Shown piece by piece: positions 27,790 through 39,190 of a stretch of DNA of 64,000 nucleotides. The first letter of the stretch is position 1, and each line of letters starts with the position of its first letter. The translations under genes and the position numbers were made by a program. The notes under the pieces were generated by a model, which was given only the letters and a program-made list of their open reading frames with translations, had not been told where the DNA came from and searched no databases. Origin of the DNA: Medicago truncatula (Eukaryota; Streptophyta; Magnoliopsida; Fabales; Fabaceae); contig NC_053045.1 in assembly GCF_003473485.1 (NCBI RefSeq), forward strand, positions 39,220,494-39,284,493, in the 5' to 3' direction.

Positions 27790-28974
27790 CCGTCAGTGAC
27801 TAGGCCTCCACCATCCGCCTTGTAACATTTGTGAAATTAAGGTTTTGATTTTTGTGTTTAAAAGAATATTTGAGGTGAATATAACATTAATTCACGATAT
27901 TTGGAGATATACTTAGTAGAATTTTTATTTATTTAAAGAAGATGATGAAGATTCAAAGGAAGAAGATGAAGATAATGAACAACATCATCATATTTTTGGA
28001 TTTTTTTTTTCATTTTTAATAAAAGTATATTTTTAAAAATAAAATTATGTATTTTTTAATAAAAAATGAGAAAATAGATGTATATGTGCTTTTAAGAGAG
28101 ATAAATGACCTAAACGGGAAAAAATAAAGATAAAGGACCGAAGTGTTACAAATAAAAAAGATAAAGGATCCTTAATGTATCATTGCCTTAATTATATTTA
28201 GGTGTTCAATCTTAATTAATTTACACTAAAGGACTGACTTAGAACAATTAAAATTTCACATCAAATTTCTTTCATCTGAATGTCCTTAAATCTATCAGTT
28301 ATATTCATAAAATTTCTTCTTCCTATTTTGATTGTTCAATTTTGTCGTTCCCAACTGCTGCATTTTTCAATTTTCATGAGAATCGTCGTCGTTCGTTTGA
28401 TTCCAAATATCGTAAGAATTGTCGTTATTTCCAGTACCACGTCAAGTATGGTGACTTGATTTTTCTTTTGATTTCATTTTTCTTGGTTGTGAGGTAGTTA
28501 ATTATAACAATTGAGTAAGTCATCCGTTGTACTTTGAGGGTTGCTAGTAGGTGTTGCCGTTGTGATGTTGTGGGAGTTTGCTGGAATTTTTTTGGTTACT
28601 ACTGAAATGGTTATGTGATGAGGCTTTTGTTCTTTTGTTTGGATTTAAAGGCTTTTGTTGATAGTGAGGCAGGTCTATGCGTGTTAGCATATTTTATTAG
28701 GTTGGCTGTTTAAATAAAAAAAAAAAAGTCACGATACCTGACTCGGTTCTAGAAACAACGACAAATTTTATGGAAGAATAAAAAAGAAGAAATTTGAATG
28801 AAGGAGATTTTTTTTCTCACGTTCGGGGTTTTGGAATGAAAGAAATTTAATGAATGTAAATGATGAATTTAAGGACATCCAGATGAAAGAAATTTGATGT
28901 AAAAATTTATTTGTTATAAGTCTTGTAGTGTAAATTAATTAGGATTGAACACCTTAATATTAAAAAAAAATCAT

Positions 28975-31087
28975 TTGTTGTTTAAAAAAAAGAAATGAAA
29001 TAAAAATTAAAAGTATTAAAAGTTATCTTATGATTAAGATTAACTCTCCTTAAAAAAAAATTAAGATTAACTATTTTATTTTTAGAAAAAATTTACTTAT
29101 TTATTTGACATTTAATGTTACCTATGTATATTACATTTTGATTGGTTGATATCATGAGAGGGTAATTACCCTCTAAACAAGAGAGGGTAACGTAGGTCTC
29201 ACCTCTAAACATGCATTTTTTTTTAATATCTATCATTGGCTATCGTTATATTCATTTACCACATTTATTCATTCTCAATATCTTATGTTCATTTAAAAAA
29301 AAAAAAACATTTATTTGTTAAATGGTAAGCATGTCTTATAAATATCAATTCATTCATTTCTAAAATAAAACCTGACTAAAAATACATAAGTAAGCAAAAT
29401 CAATTTCAAAATAATAAAATACAACAAATTTATTTAATTTTAATTTCATCTTCATTTAAATCGGACAATAAATGAAGTGTTGCTTATTAAACAAATTTGC
29501 ATTCCACGTCTCAATCTAAGCACTAAATGAAGGGTAAATTTTTTCATATAAGATGAATAGTGACGAACACATATGCATTCTAATATATTCTTTTGAACTT
29601 AATTCTAATGTCCTGCCAAATAACCAGTTTCAATTGAGAGATCAATATGATCAAACTCAAAACTACATCTTAGAAATGCATTTTGTTTGTCACACTCATC
29701 TTATACGAAGGAATTCGATGTGAGAATATGTATAGTTGATTTAGTAAAATACAAAATGTGTTCTCTAAACATTTTTTGAGTTTTTAAAGATACTTACAAA
29801 CTTACACTAAGTATAGTTGATTTATCATCGAGAACATATTCCTCACGTCGTCGAGAACAAACTCCATAAACCAATCATTTTCTTACGACCCTTCCTTACC
29901 CAAATTTCATTAATCCTTCCACCAAAGGGAATATTTTTTATTTTTTTTTTATATTTATCTCTAGAAAAAAGATTTGAAGTATAGGTGACACTACCTACAT
30001 TTTTTGACCACAACACCTCTTGCTACACCACCTTTTCTTCATTCAACAATCATCACTTCCACTTAGCAAGGAGAACTAAATTGAAAATTTTCAAATCCTT
30101 TATCCCCAAAACCCCTCCTCCTTAGACTTACAAATATTTCCAACTTCACCCAATGAACCTTTTTTATTTGGAATAATTTTGAATTTTCACAATTTTCTAC
30201 CACACCTTATATGACATCTTAAAATAAGAGAGAAAGAAATTTGGCATTGAAGTCAACACCAAATTGATAAGCACCACCCGTCCAAGGCTCGCAAATCTAC
30301 TTCTCCACCCACTAAACCTATTCTCCAACGCATAATATAAGATATTGTTTGATCTGTTCCAATAAATATTTTTAAAATATCAAAATTTTATAACTTTTTT
30401 ATTATAGATAATTAAATAAATTAATAATTAAAATTGTGTACTTCATTTATGAATTGAGGAGTAGTCATTGGTATTCCCTCTATCCCTTATTATAACTTTA
30501 TAACCCTTTTGAGGCTTTTGACTAAATTCACACTTATTAAGAAAAGTTGATAGTGTTGTTCATGTGTCTAGTTTGTGTGTAAATTTTACTACATTGTTAT
30601 TTGTTTGTATGTGAATTTGATTTGACTTTTCATATTGTAAGACATATTAATAGTATTAATTAGAAGCATGCTTAAGAAAAATATAATAAATGCATCTAAT
30701 AATTTATATAGAGGTTCATATTCAAGGATAAAAATTTTCTTCAAAGGGGTTTATAATTAGGAAAGGTGTAACATATTAGCCCCATTAATTAAGAATAAGA
30801 AGTGTTTAACTTTGATTCCTCTGTATCGGGGTATGAGTGAGGAAAAGATGTCATTAATAGTGATTACTCTCCAAATTTGTTTGATCAGTATTTAACAGAG
30901 GCAACGTTCCACATTGTACAGAACAGACCCGTCTCTCTAAAAAGAGGCATTGTTCGGTTCCTTTATAAGCAAGCCACTCTCTCGTTGCACTGTCTATTCA
31001 TTGAAACTTCTTTTTGTTCTTATTTTAACACAGACCCAAGTTTCCTTTCATTGACGTAAAAGGGTTGTTGGGTTGTGTTATTTTGAA
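28975..31087. other. Repeat-rich intergenic upstream of the cyclin
   Basis: 29490-29770 resembles one arm of the hairpin at 61381-61735 (shared CATCTTATACGA... GAATTCGATGTGA). 30471-30775 has the inverted CCCTCTATCCCTTATTATAA / TTTATAATTAGG ends of a MITE. A TTTATAAGC near 30961 may be the cyclin's TATA. No gene is seen. Confidence 0.4.
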
Positions 31088-32116
31088 ATGGAACCAAGTT
31101 TTGATTGTGTTGCAAGCCTTCTTTGCACCGAAGAAGATAGCAGTGTTTTCGATGATGTTGAATATGGTGGTTCGATGGAGGATTACGAAGATTTGTGGCA
31201 TCCTAGGAACGAACAACGCTCTGGTGGTGTCCCTAATGAGTTGCACTTGCCATTGCAGAGTGAAGAGTGTTTGGTTCTGATGTTGGAAAAAGAATGTCAA
31301 CAATGGCATGGTGCTGATTACTTGAATAGGTTAAAGTTTGGAGATTTGGATTTTGGTGCAAGAAATGAAGCCATTGATTGGATTCAAAAGGTTCAATCAC
31401 ATTTCGGTTTTGGTCCGCTTTGTGTTTATCTATCCATTAATTACATGGATCGTTTCCTCTCTGCATATCAATTCCCAGAGAGAAGAGATTGGTCAATGCA
31501 ATTGTTGGCTGTTGCTTGCTTATCTTTGGCAGCCAAAGTAGACGAAACCGATGTTCCTCGGATTCTTGAATTGCAGATTGGTGAATCCAAGTTTGTGTTT
31601 GAAGCAAAAACCATTCAGAAAATAGAGCTTCTGGTACTAACCACATTGAAGTGGAGAATGCAAGCAATTACTCCTTTCTCCTTCATTGAATATTTCCTTT
31701 CTAAGATTAATGATGATAAGAGTTCATTGAATAATTCTATAATTTTGCAATGTACTCAACTTATATCAAGCACCATTAAAAGTCCTGACTTCTTGGAATT
31801 CAAACCATCAGAGATTGCAGCAGCAGTGGCAACATATGTTGTAGAAGAATTTCAAGCAATTGATAGTAGCAAATCAATTTCTACTCTGATTCAATACATA
31901 GAAAAGGAGAGATTATTGAAGTGTGTTGAAAAGGTGCAAGAGATGTGTATTTTCACTGCCAAGGATTCAAATGCCTCTTCTGTCTCTAGTGTGCTTCAAA
32001 GCCCAATGGGTATGTTTGATACATTGCGCTTCCGCTACAAATGTGATGACAACAATGCTGGTGTTGATGCTAAGAGAAGGAAGCTAAACAAAAGATGTGG
32101 ATTAGAGCTTCTGTAG
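31088..32116 (+). CDS. D-type cyclin (CYCD2/4-like), intronless
   Basis: A continuous 342-residue frame; I start at MEPSFDC (31088) because the LxCxE retinoblastoma-binding motif LLCTE follows at residues 11-15, as in plant CYCDs. The cyclin box spans about residues 60-200 (AIDWIQKVQSHFGFGPLCVY, NYMDRFLSAYQFPERRDWSM, LLAVACLSLAAKVDETDVP), followed by the C-terminal cyclin fold (ITPFSFIEYFL...) and a basic end AKRRKLNKRCG. D cyclins bind CDKA and drive G1/S through RB phosphorylation in the nucleus. Length is normal for the family. Plant CYCD genes normally carry several introns; this has none, implying origin as a processed retrocopy. The frame is intact, so it may be functional. A fragment of it recurs at 38258-39190. 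Confidence 0.9.
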   Translation: MEPSFDCVASLLCTEEDSSVFDDVEYGGSMEDYEDLWHPRNEQRSGGVPNELHLPLQSEECLVLMLEKECQQWHGADYLNRLKFGDLDFGARNEAIDWIQKVQSHFGFGPLCVYLSINYMDRFLSAYQFPERRDWSMQLLAVACLSLAAKVDETDVPRILELQIGESKFVFEAKTIQKIELLVLTTLKWRMQAITPFSFIEYFLSKINDDKSSLNNSIILQCTQLISSTIKSPDFLEFKPSEIAAAVATYVVEEFQAIDSSKSISTLIQYIEKERLLKCVEKVQEMCIFTAKDSNASSVSSVLQSPMGMFDTLRFRYKCDDNNAGVDAKRRKLNKRCGLELL

Positions 32117-33830
32117 TCATGTTGCATGGGAATTTTACCATATTCCATAAGGTTATTGATACTTATATATAACGTAGATTATTAATTATGTAAAGATATA
32201 TTATCATTGTGTTCGAACGTAGTCGGTAGTATGTTGTTAATTATTAATTTTAAATGTAGTTCGTAGTTTTATGGAGTTAGAAAATGGTGGTTTAGAAACT
32301 ACTTTTTCTTTTAATTATTAGCATTGTACATGTAAATAAAAGGAAAAGGAAGAAATAATTGAGAAATGAAATTCTCGTCTTTCTCTATTATTCTTAGGAG
32401 AGGCATTCCTTTTTGAATTGGAATAATTATTACTGTTATTTATCAAATCTTATCAATTGTGCTTTTATCTTCGAACACCATTTCATTTTGGAACTCTATT
32501 TCATTTTCGAACTTTATTTCATCCATAAATTCATTTTTTCTCATACTGTTAAATCATAGAGGTACTTACAAGAATGCATGTCATATTGCAAAAAGAGATT
32601 GATGTAATCATCGATTGTCGCATCGAAATCACCAATCACTATGGAGGCAAAGGAAATTGACATCTTGAGATGTATCTTGGTGTTAACATTGTTCAACGAA
32701 TCCCTCATCATCATACTGATTTCCATCCCTTCAATTTTGTGATAACTTTTGTATATTTCTTTTGGTGTTGAGCGGAAATGGAGGAATAACACTCCACTAT
32801 AGCATACAATAGGATACAATATCGGAAATGGAGGAATAACAGATTTAGGATTGAATTCTGAATGGATTGGAAACAAATTTGAGAATTAGGGTTTATATAT
32901 TGGGAACTTTTACGGGACACCTCACAAATTGAGGTGTACCGGTACTCATGCTTCACATATTTACAATTTAATGATTATTTTATGAAATAAATAGTTATTT
33001 ATCAATATTTATATTTTATAAGACATCATTTTATTAGAATAAACATCATTTCATTGTTTATAAGAATCATATTAAATTTTTAACATTTTCTCATAAAAAA
33101 TAATAAATATTCTTTGTTATATGTAACAAAAATTCAAAAAATGTAAAATTTTATTTCGGCAACTAAGATCTAATTATTGTAATTGTTAATGATAGAAAAC
33201 AATTCTTTTTCTTCGAAAAAACAACTCGTTTCAATATGAATTTGATGATTTAGTGTACCGGTACACTCAAATTTTTTAGTGTACCATAGAATTTGCCTTA
33301 TATATATTTCTTTCAATTTAATTTCCATTTTTCTTTCAAATTGCTTTTGTTTTAATTTATGAAATGTTTAAATTGTTTTTTTAAATTAAAAATTGATGTT
33401 TTAATGACATGTTAGTGTTATATTCCAAGTTGGCAATGCCACATAGGTGTTCATTTGCCATCTCAGCGTTTTTGGAGGGTAAAATGGAGGTTATGATGAA
33501 AATTGCAAAAAACAAGATAGCATAGGGGCAACTTTGTTCGATTTAAAAAAGGCATGACCAATTTCGTGAGTTGGTTTAAATACGAGAACCAAAAGTGCAA
33601 TTTAACCTAATTTTTATTAATAAAAACAGTGAGTTTTCTTTTTGAAGGAAAAATCAGTGAGTTAACTACGCATACAGTTGAGAATCCTATTGATGTCTGC
33701 AAATTGTGGTATCAGTTTCTTTTGTACATGATTCAATATTGCAAATTGCTATATTAGTTTCTTTTTTACAATTTTCTCCCGTTGGAACATGCGTGGAAAT
33801 TGAGTAAAAAAGGCTAAACACAAATTCTCA
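32117..33830. other. Intergenic; no supported gene
   Basis: 32930-33295 has similar short blocks with GTGTACCGGTAC at both ends, suggesting an old MITE. The minus-strand frames near 32541-32956 show no recognised domain. Nothing else is seen. Confidence 0.3.
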
Positions 33831-34890
33831 TGTTGGGTAGAACTAGTGTTGTGTGAATTGAAAAAGTGGAAGTTCTACATCGGATGGAACACACACATTT
33901 GTAATGTTTATATAGTGGGGGTGTACCTTTAATGGGGGTACATTCTTAAGTGAACGAAGTAAGCATAAGAAAAATTATATTTAGATATATTTATTATTTG
34001 GAAATGATAAATTAAATAGTTAATTTAATCATTAGAAAGTGTTTTCTTAGCCCCCAAGTTTTGCTAAAATATTTTGGAACACAATCTAAAATATTTGGGT
34101 AAGCAATCTAATATATTTTAGTACATGATTAATATATTTTGATACTCAATAATATATTTATGTACTGAATAATATATTTTTGTACTCAATGTGATATATT
34201 TTGAGACTCAATTTGAGATATTTTTGTACTAGATCTAATATGAGAATTACTTTGCTCCCAAAGTTTCTCACTTATTAGTTGTGAACTCTCTCTATAAATA
34301 GAGAGCTCACACAGTGCATTCCATACACCGAAATTCACAATTGATGCTTGTTTTTCTTCTCTTCTTCCTCCTTAGACTTGTGTTGACAAGTCCTTCTCCT
34401 TTTTCTACTCTTTCTGTCCCTTCGGAATTAAGAATGTATAGTCCCTATCGATTTATTGTCCTTTCGAAAATAAGAATGATCTTAAACATATATATTCTTC
34501 ATCTATTCATGGAGAAGTTAGATGTTAGAATGGTCGTAGCACCATATTTGAGTGGTTGAAGTACCATATTGATATTTGGAGAAGTTAAAAATTAGAATGG
34601 TGGTAAAACCATATTTGAGTGGTCTCAACACCATAGTAGAGTGGTCACAATACCATATTGGTTTCAATATTAAAGAGTGGTTATAGTACCATATTTGATG
34701 GTGTTATTTCTCGAACGATTATTTACGGTGCGATACTTAATCGAAGTGAATTGGACTGTTTTATCCTGGAGGCGCACAGTTGTTAGTCTACCTTGCACAA
34801 ACTCGAGTAGTGTCATGAAACGTCTTAAAGAAAGCGACCTGCGACCTGGCCGTGACTCAACCTGGTACTTCAAGAAGACTCAACATGGTA
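33831..34890 (+). mobile_element. Solo-LTR-like relative of the 5-11 kb copia element
   Basis: It begins TGTTGGGTAGAAC and shares, in opposite orientation, many blocks with the LTRs at 5084 and 9823: GTTGTGTGAATTGAAAAA near the start, a TATAAATAGAG promoter (34289-34310), TTTTATCCTGGAGGCG, and GAAACGTCTTAAAGAAAGCG near the end. It is clearly diverged and lacks coding sequence. The right end and target duplication are not resolved. Confidence 0.6.
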
Positions 34891-34989
34891 ATACCTTCAA
34901 TGATGATTTCGATTTTATTAAAAAGTACGTTTCTGACCCCGAATTACAACATCACCTCCCCTCAATTTTGGAGTTTGTTTTTGCCAATG

Positions 34990-35600
34990 ATACATTATAA
35001 CTGATGTGGCTTGAATTGAAGGAAATTTTCATTTAGGCAATGCACAAAATATAAGCAAAAAGATTCAACATTTGCATCATTACTGCAATATTGTTTAAGC
35101 ATACACATGAAAAAAAAGGGTTCAACATTATATTGCTACAAACTGCAGCTACAAAATATAAGCAAAAACATTTTGTTGATCAAAACTGCGGTTACAAAAT
35201 ATAAGCAACAACATTCCGCTGCTACAAACTGCGGCTGCAAAATATAAGCTACGACATTCTGCTGCTAGAAACCGCGACTACAAGAGAGCCTTCTCGGCAA
35301 GCTGAAACCAAACACGTAAACAAGAACAAGTTGCTGCTCAAAACATAAGTTGCTGCTACAAGTGAACCTTCTCGGCAAGCTGAAACCAAAACCAGAGAAC
35401 AAAAGCTGCTGCAAAACATATAAGCTGACACCAAAACCAGAAAACACAAGCTGCTGCAAAACATCGTTACTAAGATGATTTTCTCCAACCCTTCAACATC
35501 CTAAAAAATAACAGGAAGAAAAAAGCAACCAAAATTTGTCAGTATAAACATTAAATAAGCTTGTGCATTAACAAAATAAATACCTCAAATATAAAAATTA
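34990..35600. repeat. Imperfect short repeats with CTGCTACAAA core
   Basis: Variants of TGCTGCTACAAACTGCGG, ACAAAATATAAGCAA and CTCGGCAAGCTGAAACC recur between 35080 and 35470. They lie just downstream of the FAR1-like pseudogene and may be its 3' trailer. Confidence 0.4.
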
Positions 35601-38257
35601 AAAAAAAAATAAAAAAAACTTACTTATTGGGAGATTGAGAAGGTAATGCTTCAATATTTTTCTTTTTATTTGGACAATTCCTCGAGTCATGATCAGTTCC
35701 ACCACAATTTGGAACATGACAATGCCGAGGCTTCTATGCAATTTCAACTCCTCCTTTTAGCCTTGATCCTTTTGACCGACCTTTTGTTTTTGAAGGTAAA
35801 GGATTTCCAGCATTCAATTCATCATTATCTGGAACCATAGAATCAACACCCACCAACTTTTCTTGGATTTCAGGCATGGATTTAATCACTTGAATGGCTT
35901 TCTCTAACTCTCTAGTTGCAGCTTGTTCTCGATCTCTTGTCTTCGAGGATTTTTCTAGACATTGAATTAAGGACCTAAACTTAACAAGGGAGCCACCATT
36001 GTAGTTAATCATATGACTAGATTTTGGAATCAATGAACTTTCCAACTAAGAGGAAGATACTTGGAAGGGGGGGTAAAATAATTTTTCATCACAAGCACTC
36101 GAAAAGCATGTCTATATAATATCCCAGAAAATTCAAATTCCTTGCAAGAACAATGGATTGATTCATTTTCTTGTATCCAACTTACAAAGCGTCCTCCGTC
36201 AATTTTGGTATGATGTCGCACAATATATACACTATTATTAGTTTCAGTTGCCGCATATTTTGTAGACAACTCAATCTCATGTTGAATCAACTTAAAGGCA
36301 TAAGGTGTAAGAATAGATGCGGCATGTTCCTCAGTAGGAAAACATGTTCTAATACGAGGATTGTGGTACTTTTGGCGCATTCTTGCTTCTTCTCCAGCTT
36401 GATTTCTAATGTTAACAGCAACCCCAACCTACACAACAATATATTTGTGAGAGTTAACTTAAAATCAGAAATCTGGAGAATCGTGCCACGATGGAGAAGC
36501 ATCACGCCACGATTGTTGAAGCAAGATTCTGAGGAAGCTACTGGAAATTTCGTGCCACGATGAATCCGTAACGTGGCACGATGGCATTGCTGAAGATAAA
36601 AATAAAACGTATTTTCAGTGAAGATTTGTTTCAGTTTTTTAAGGGGTTACTTTCCACTATAAATATAAGCTTTGTATCATATGATAAAGTGCGTAGAAAA
36701 ACAGGGTTTAGAAACCAACATTCAAACTAGGGTTTATAGAGAATTTCTCTTTGCAACAACACTAGGGTTGAGATTGTTTTGATTCACCTTGAACAAAAGA
36801 CTATTAGGATTGAGTCTCTTGGTCACGGGAAGAGGCTGGGACTTGGGTAGAATTAGGTTTGAAGACTGATTCTTGTAACTCAATATCTCTTTGTAAAGAA
36901 ACTCATATCATTATAGCAGAACGGAGAGTTGCTCTCTCCCCCAGACTAGGTCATCATTAGACCAAACTGGGTAAACAAATTCTTGTGTTCTCTTTCTTCC
37001 TTTTATCTCTTGTTGTTTACTTAGAAAATCTCTGTCAAGTTTTGTGTTTACATTGTTCGGTACAGCAGTAACTTGGAAGGCAAATCAACAATCAGTTGTA
37101 GCTCTTTCAACAACTCAAGCAGAGTACATAGCCCTTGTTGAAGGGGTCAAGGAAGCCATATGGTTGAAAGGTATGATTGGAGAAATGGGGATTAGTCAAG
37201 AGTTAACTTGAAATCAGAAATCTGGAGTATCGTGCCACGATGGAGAAGCATCGCGCCACGATTTTTGAAGCAAGATTACGAGGAAGCTACTGGAAATTTT
37301 GTGCCACGATGAATCCGTAACGTGGCACGATGGCATCGCTGAAGATAAAAATAAAACGTATTTTCAGTGAAGATTTGTTTCAGTTTTTTAAGGGGTTACT
37401 TTCCACTATAAATATAAGCCTTGTATCATATGATAAAGTGTGTAGAAAAACAGGGTTTAGAAACCAACATTCAAACTAGGGTTTATAGAGAATTTCTCTT
37501 TGCAACAACACTAGGGTTGGGATTGTTTTGATTCACCTTGAACAAAGCACTATTAGGATTGAGTCTCTTGGTCACGGGAAGAGGCTGGGACTTGGGTAGA
37601 ATTAGGTTTGAAGACTGATTCTTGTAACTCAATATCTCTTTGTAAAGAAACTCATATCATTATAGTGGAACGGAGGGCTGCTCTCTCCCCAGACTAGGTC
37701 ATCATTAGACCGAACTGGGTAAACAAATTATTGTGTTCTCTTTCTTCCTTTTATCTCTTGCTGTTTACTTTTGTTTGGATTATTTGCTACCCGCTTGATT
37801 TGCTTCACGCATCAAGTTTTTATTGGTGTGGTTTTCTCAACGAATTCATAACAATATTAATTATAAGTAAATTAAAACTAATATATCCAAGTATCTTACT
37901 AGAGAAAAATTAATTTAACTCAATTAATTTCTTACTTGATTTATGAAATCAGTAAGACTTGTTTTGGCTCCCAAGAATCTTTTTACATAATATGAATTTA
38001 TAGATTCTGAACGTCCAGTTGTAGTCATTTCAGCAAAAAAGAAGTCCTTCAAATAAGCTAGTGCCCAAAATTGACGAAGCGAATAAAGCAAGTCAATATG
38101 GTTATCCATGCTAAGACAAAACTGTTCAACCATCAATTTCCATTCCCTCTCAAAATCATCTCCACATTCTAAATGGTATAATCGATAAAAACTCATCTTT
38201 AAAATCATTATATCTCGACCCTAATGGAAGAGAAAACCAAGTTGATAACTTTGCCAG
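35600..38257 (-). pseudogene. FAR1/MULE-related transposase-derived gene remnant
   Basis: Minus-strand order: end of the MULE transposase domain (FEREWKLMVEQFCLSMDNH, then FWALAYLKDFFFAEMTTTGR and SESINSYYVKRFL, 38208-37924); donor CAA|GTAAG; an intron invaded by a copia remnant; acceptor TTGTGTAG|GTTGGGG at 36429; SWIM zinc finger (CSCKEFEFSGILYRH, about 36120); C-terminal zinc knuckle CHVPNCGGTDHDSRNC ending near 35610. A TAG interrupts the frame at the ...GGVEIA position and a frameshift lies near 38175. The N-terminal DNA-binding half is absent. FAR1-family proteins are transposase-derived transcription factors of light signalling; this copy is dead. Confidence 0.78.
36446..37853 (+). mobile_element. 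Internally deleted Ty1-copia element
   Basis: A perfect 5-bp duplication ATATT (36441-36445 and 37854-37858) brackets TGTGAGAG...TCATAACA. Two direct repeats (about 36450-37023 and 37199-37768) are the LTRs. Between them only about 170 bp remain, reading copia RNase H (TAVTWKANQQSVVALSTTQA, AEYIALVEGVKEAIWLKG). The LTRs contain repeated inverted motifs ATCGTGCCACGAT / CGTGGCACGAT. It sits in the intron of the FAR1-like pseudogene. Confidence 0.78.
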
Positions 38258-39190
38258 GAAACTAATGTTCCTCCGAATTTTGATTTGCAGATTAGTGAAT
38301 CCAAGTTTGTGTTTGAAGGTAAAACCATTCAGAAAATGGAGCTTCTAGTACTGAGCATTAGGGGTGTTTGCGGTGCAGTTTGGTTTAGTTTTGAGCATAA
38401 AAGTCATCCAAACCGCGAGATAAAAAAACATGCGGTTTGGTTTGGTTCGATTAGTGCGGTTTATCGCGAGATAAAAAAAAAAATTCCATTAACTCTAATA
38501 TTGCCAACTTGTTACAAAATAAACATAGGACGTTTTATTTTGTTGTTAAATTTACATGATAAAATATGACTATACCTGAATTGCATAAATCCTAAACTTT
38601 TATTTTCAATACCAACAATATAACGTTCTTCCTTAATATAATTGCATAGATCCTAAACTCATCACAACATATATAGACAATACATAAAGTTACATGCAAA
38701 TTATAACTAACCAGATTAAAATCAAACAAAACTTATATCAAAATAGGTAAAATTAAGAAGAAACATAAGCATGAAACAAATTATTGGAAAGAAAAGGAAA
38801 CAAATTCATCACTGGAAATGAATTGAAGGAGATGGAAATGAATTAGAATCGAAACTGATGGTGCAACAATGAAAAAGTCGAATAAAAAAAAAATTATTCT
38901 TGAGTTATGTAATTGGGCTAATACAAGTTTAAGTAATATTGATTATTCTTGCGGTTTGGTTCGGTTGCTGAGATGCAAACCGCAAACCGAACTGAACCAT
39001 GTGGTTCAGTGAAAAGTCATCTGAATTCATCCGAACCAAGTGCGGTTTTTTGCAGTTTCGGTCTGGATTGGTTTGGTTTGCGGTTTTTCTATTGGGTTGG
39101 TTCGGTTTTGAACACCCCTACTGAGCACATTGAAGTGGAGAATGCAAGCAATTACTCCTTTCTCCTTCATTGAATTTTCCTTTCTAAGTG
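38258..39190 (+). pseudogene. Cyclin D fragment split by a hAT element
   Basis: 38258-38358 and 39121-39190 together match the intronless cyclin (about 31545-31710), from the codons for NVP through SESKFVFEGKTIQKMELLVL and WRMQAITPFSFIE, with scattered changes and a lost base before TTTCCTTTC. It is a partial copy without start, LxCxE or C-terminus. Confidence 0.8.
38359..39120. mobile_element. hAT-type non-autonomous element
   Basis: The 762-bp element has ends TAGGGGTGTTTGCGG and, complemented, TAGGGGTGTTCAAAACC. Flanks CTGAGCAT (38351-38358) and CTGAGCAC (39121-39128) are an 8-bp duplication with one mismatch. Subterminal GCGGTTTGGTTCGG motifs recur in both orientations. No transposase. 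Confidence 0.8.

Larger units (their letters stand above)
25834..29200. mobile_element. Nested inverted-repeat element complex
   Basis: Segments 25834-25985 and 29010-29200 are inverted copies (TATCATGAGAGGGTAA family end). 25990-26290 and 27840-28190 are inverted copies of each other (both carry AATATAACATTAATTCA on one strand and the other). 28200-28420 and 28800-28975 form a further inverted pair and so a separate element inserted in the right arm. A related end sequence recurs at 46533-46965. The arms therefore belong to a large non-autonomous terminal-inverted-repeat element carrying later insertions (LINE 26306, hAT 26875). Exact termini and target duplication were not settled. Confidence 0.65.

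Noticed and set aside
32541..32956. Minus-strand frames after the cyclin as a small gene
   Set aside because: Two overlapping frames without a recognised motif or clear promoter; cannot be supported.
35080..35470. Repeats considered as a CRISPR-like array
   Set aside because: Units are irregular, spacers are not unique or constant in length, and the host is a plant.
35249..35488. Leucine/serine/cysteine-rich minus-strand frames resembling membrane proteins
   Set aside because: Two overlapping frames read the same short repeats; composition, not a conserved domain.
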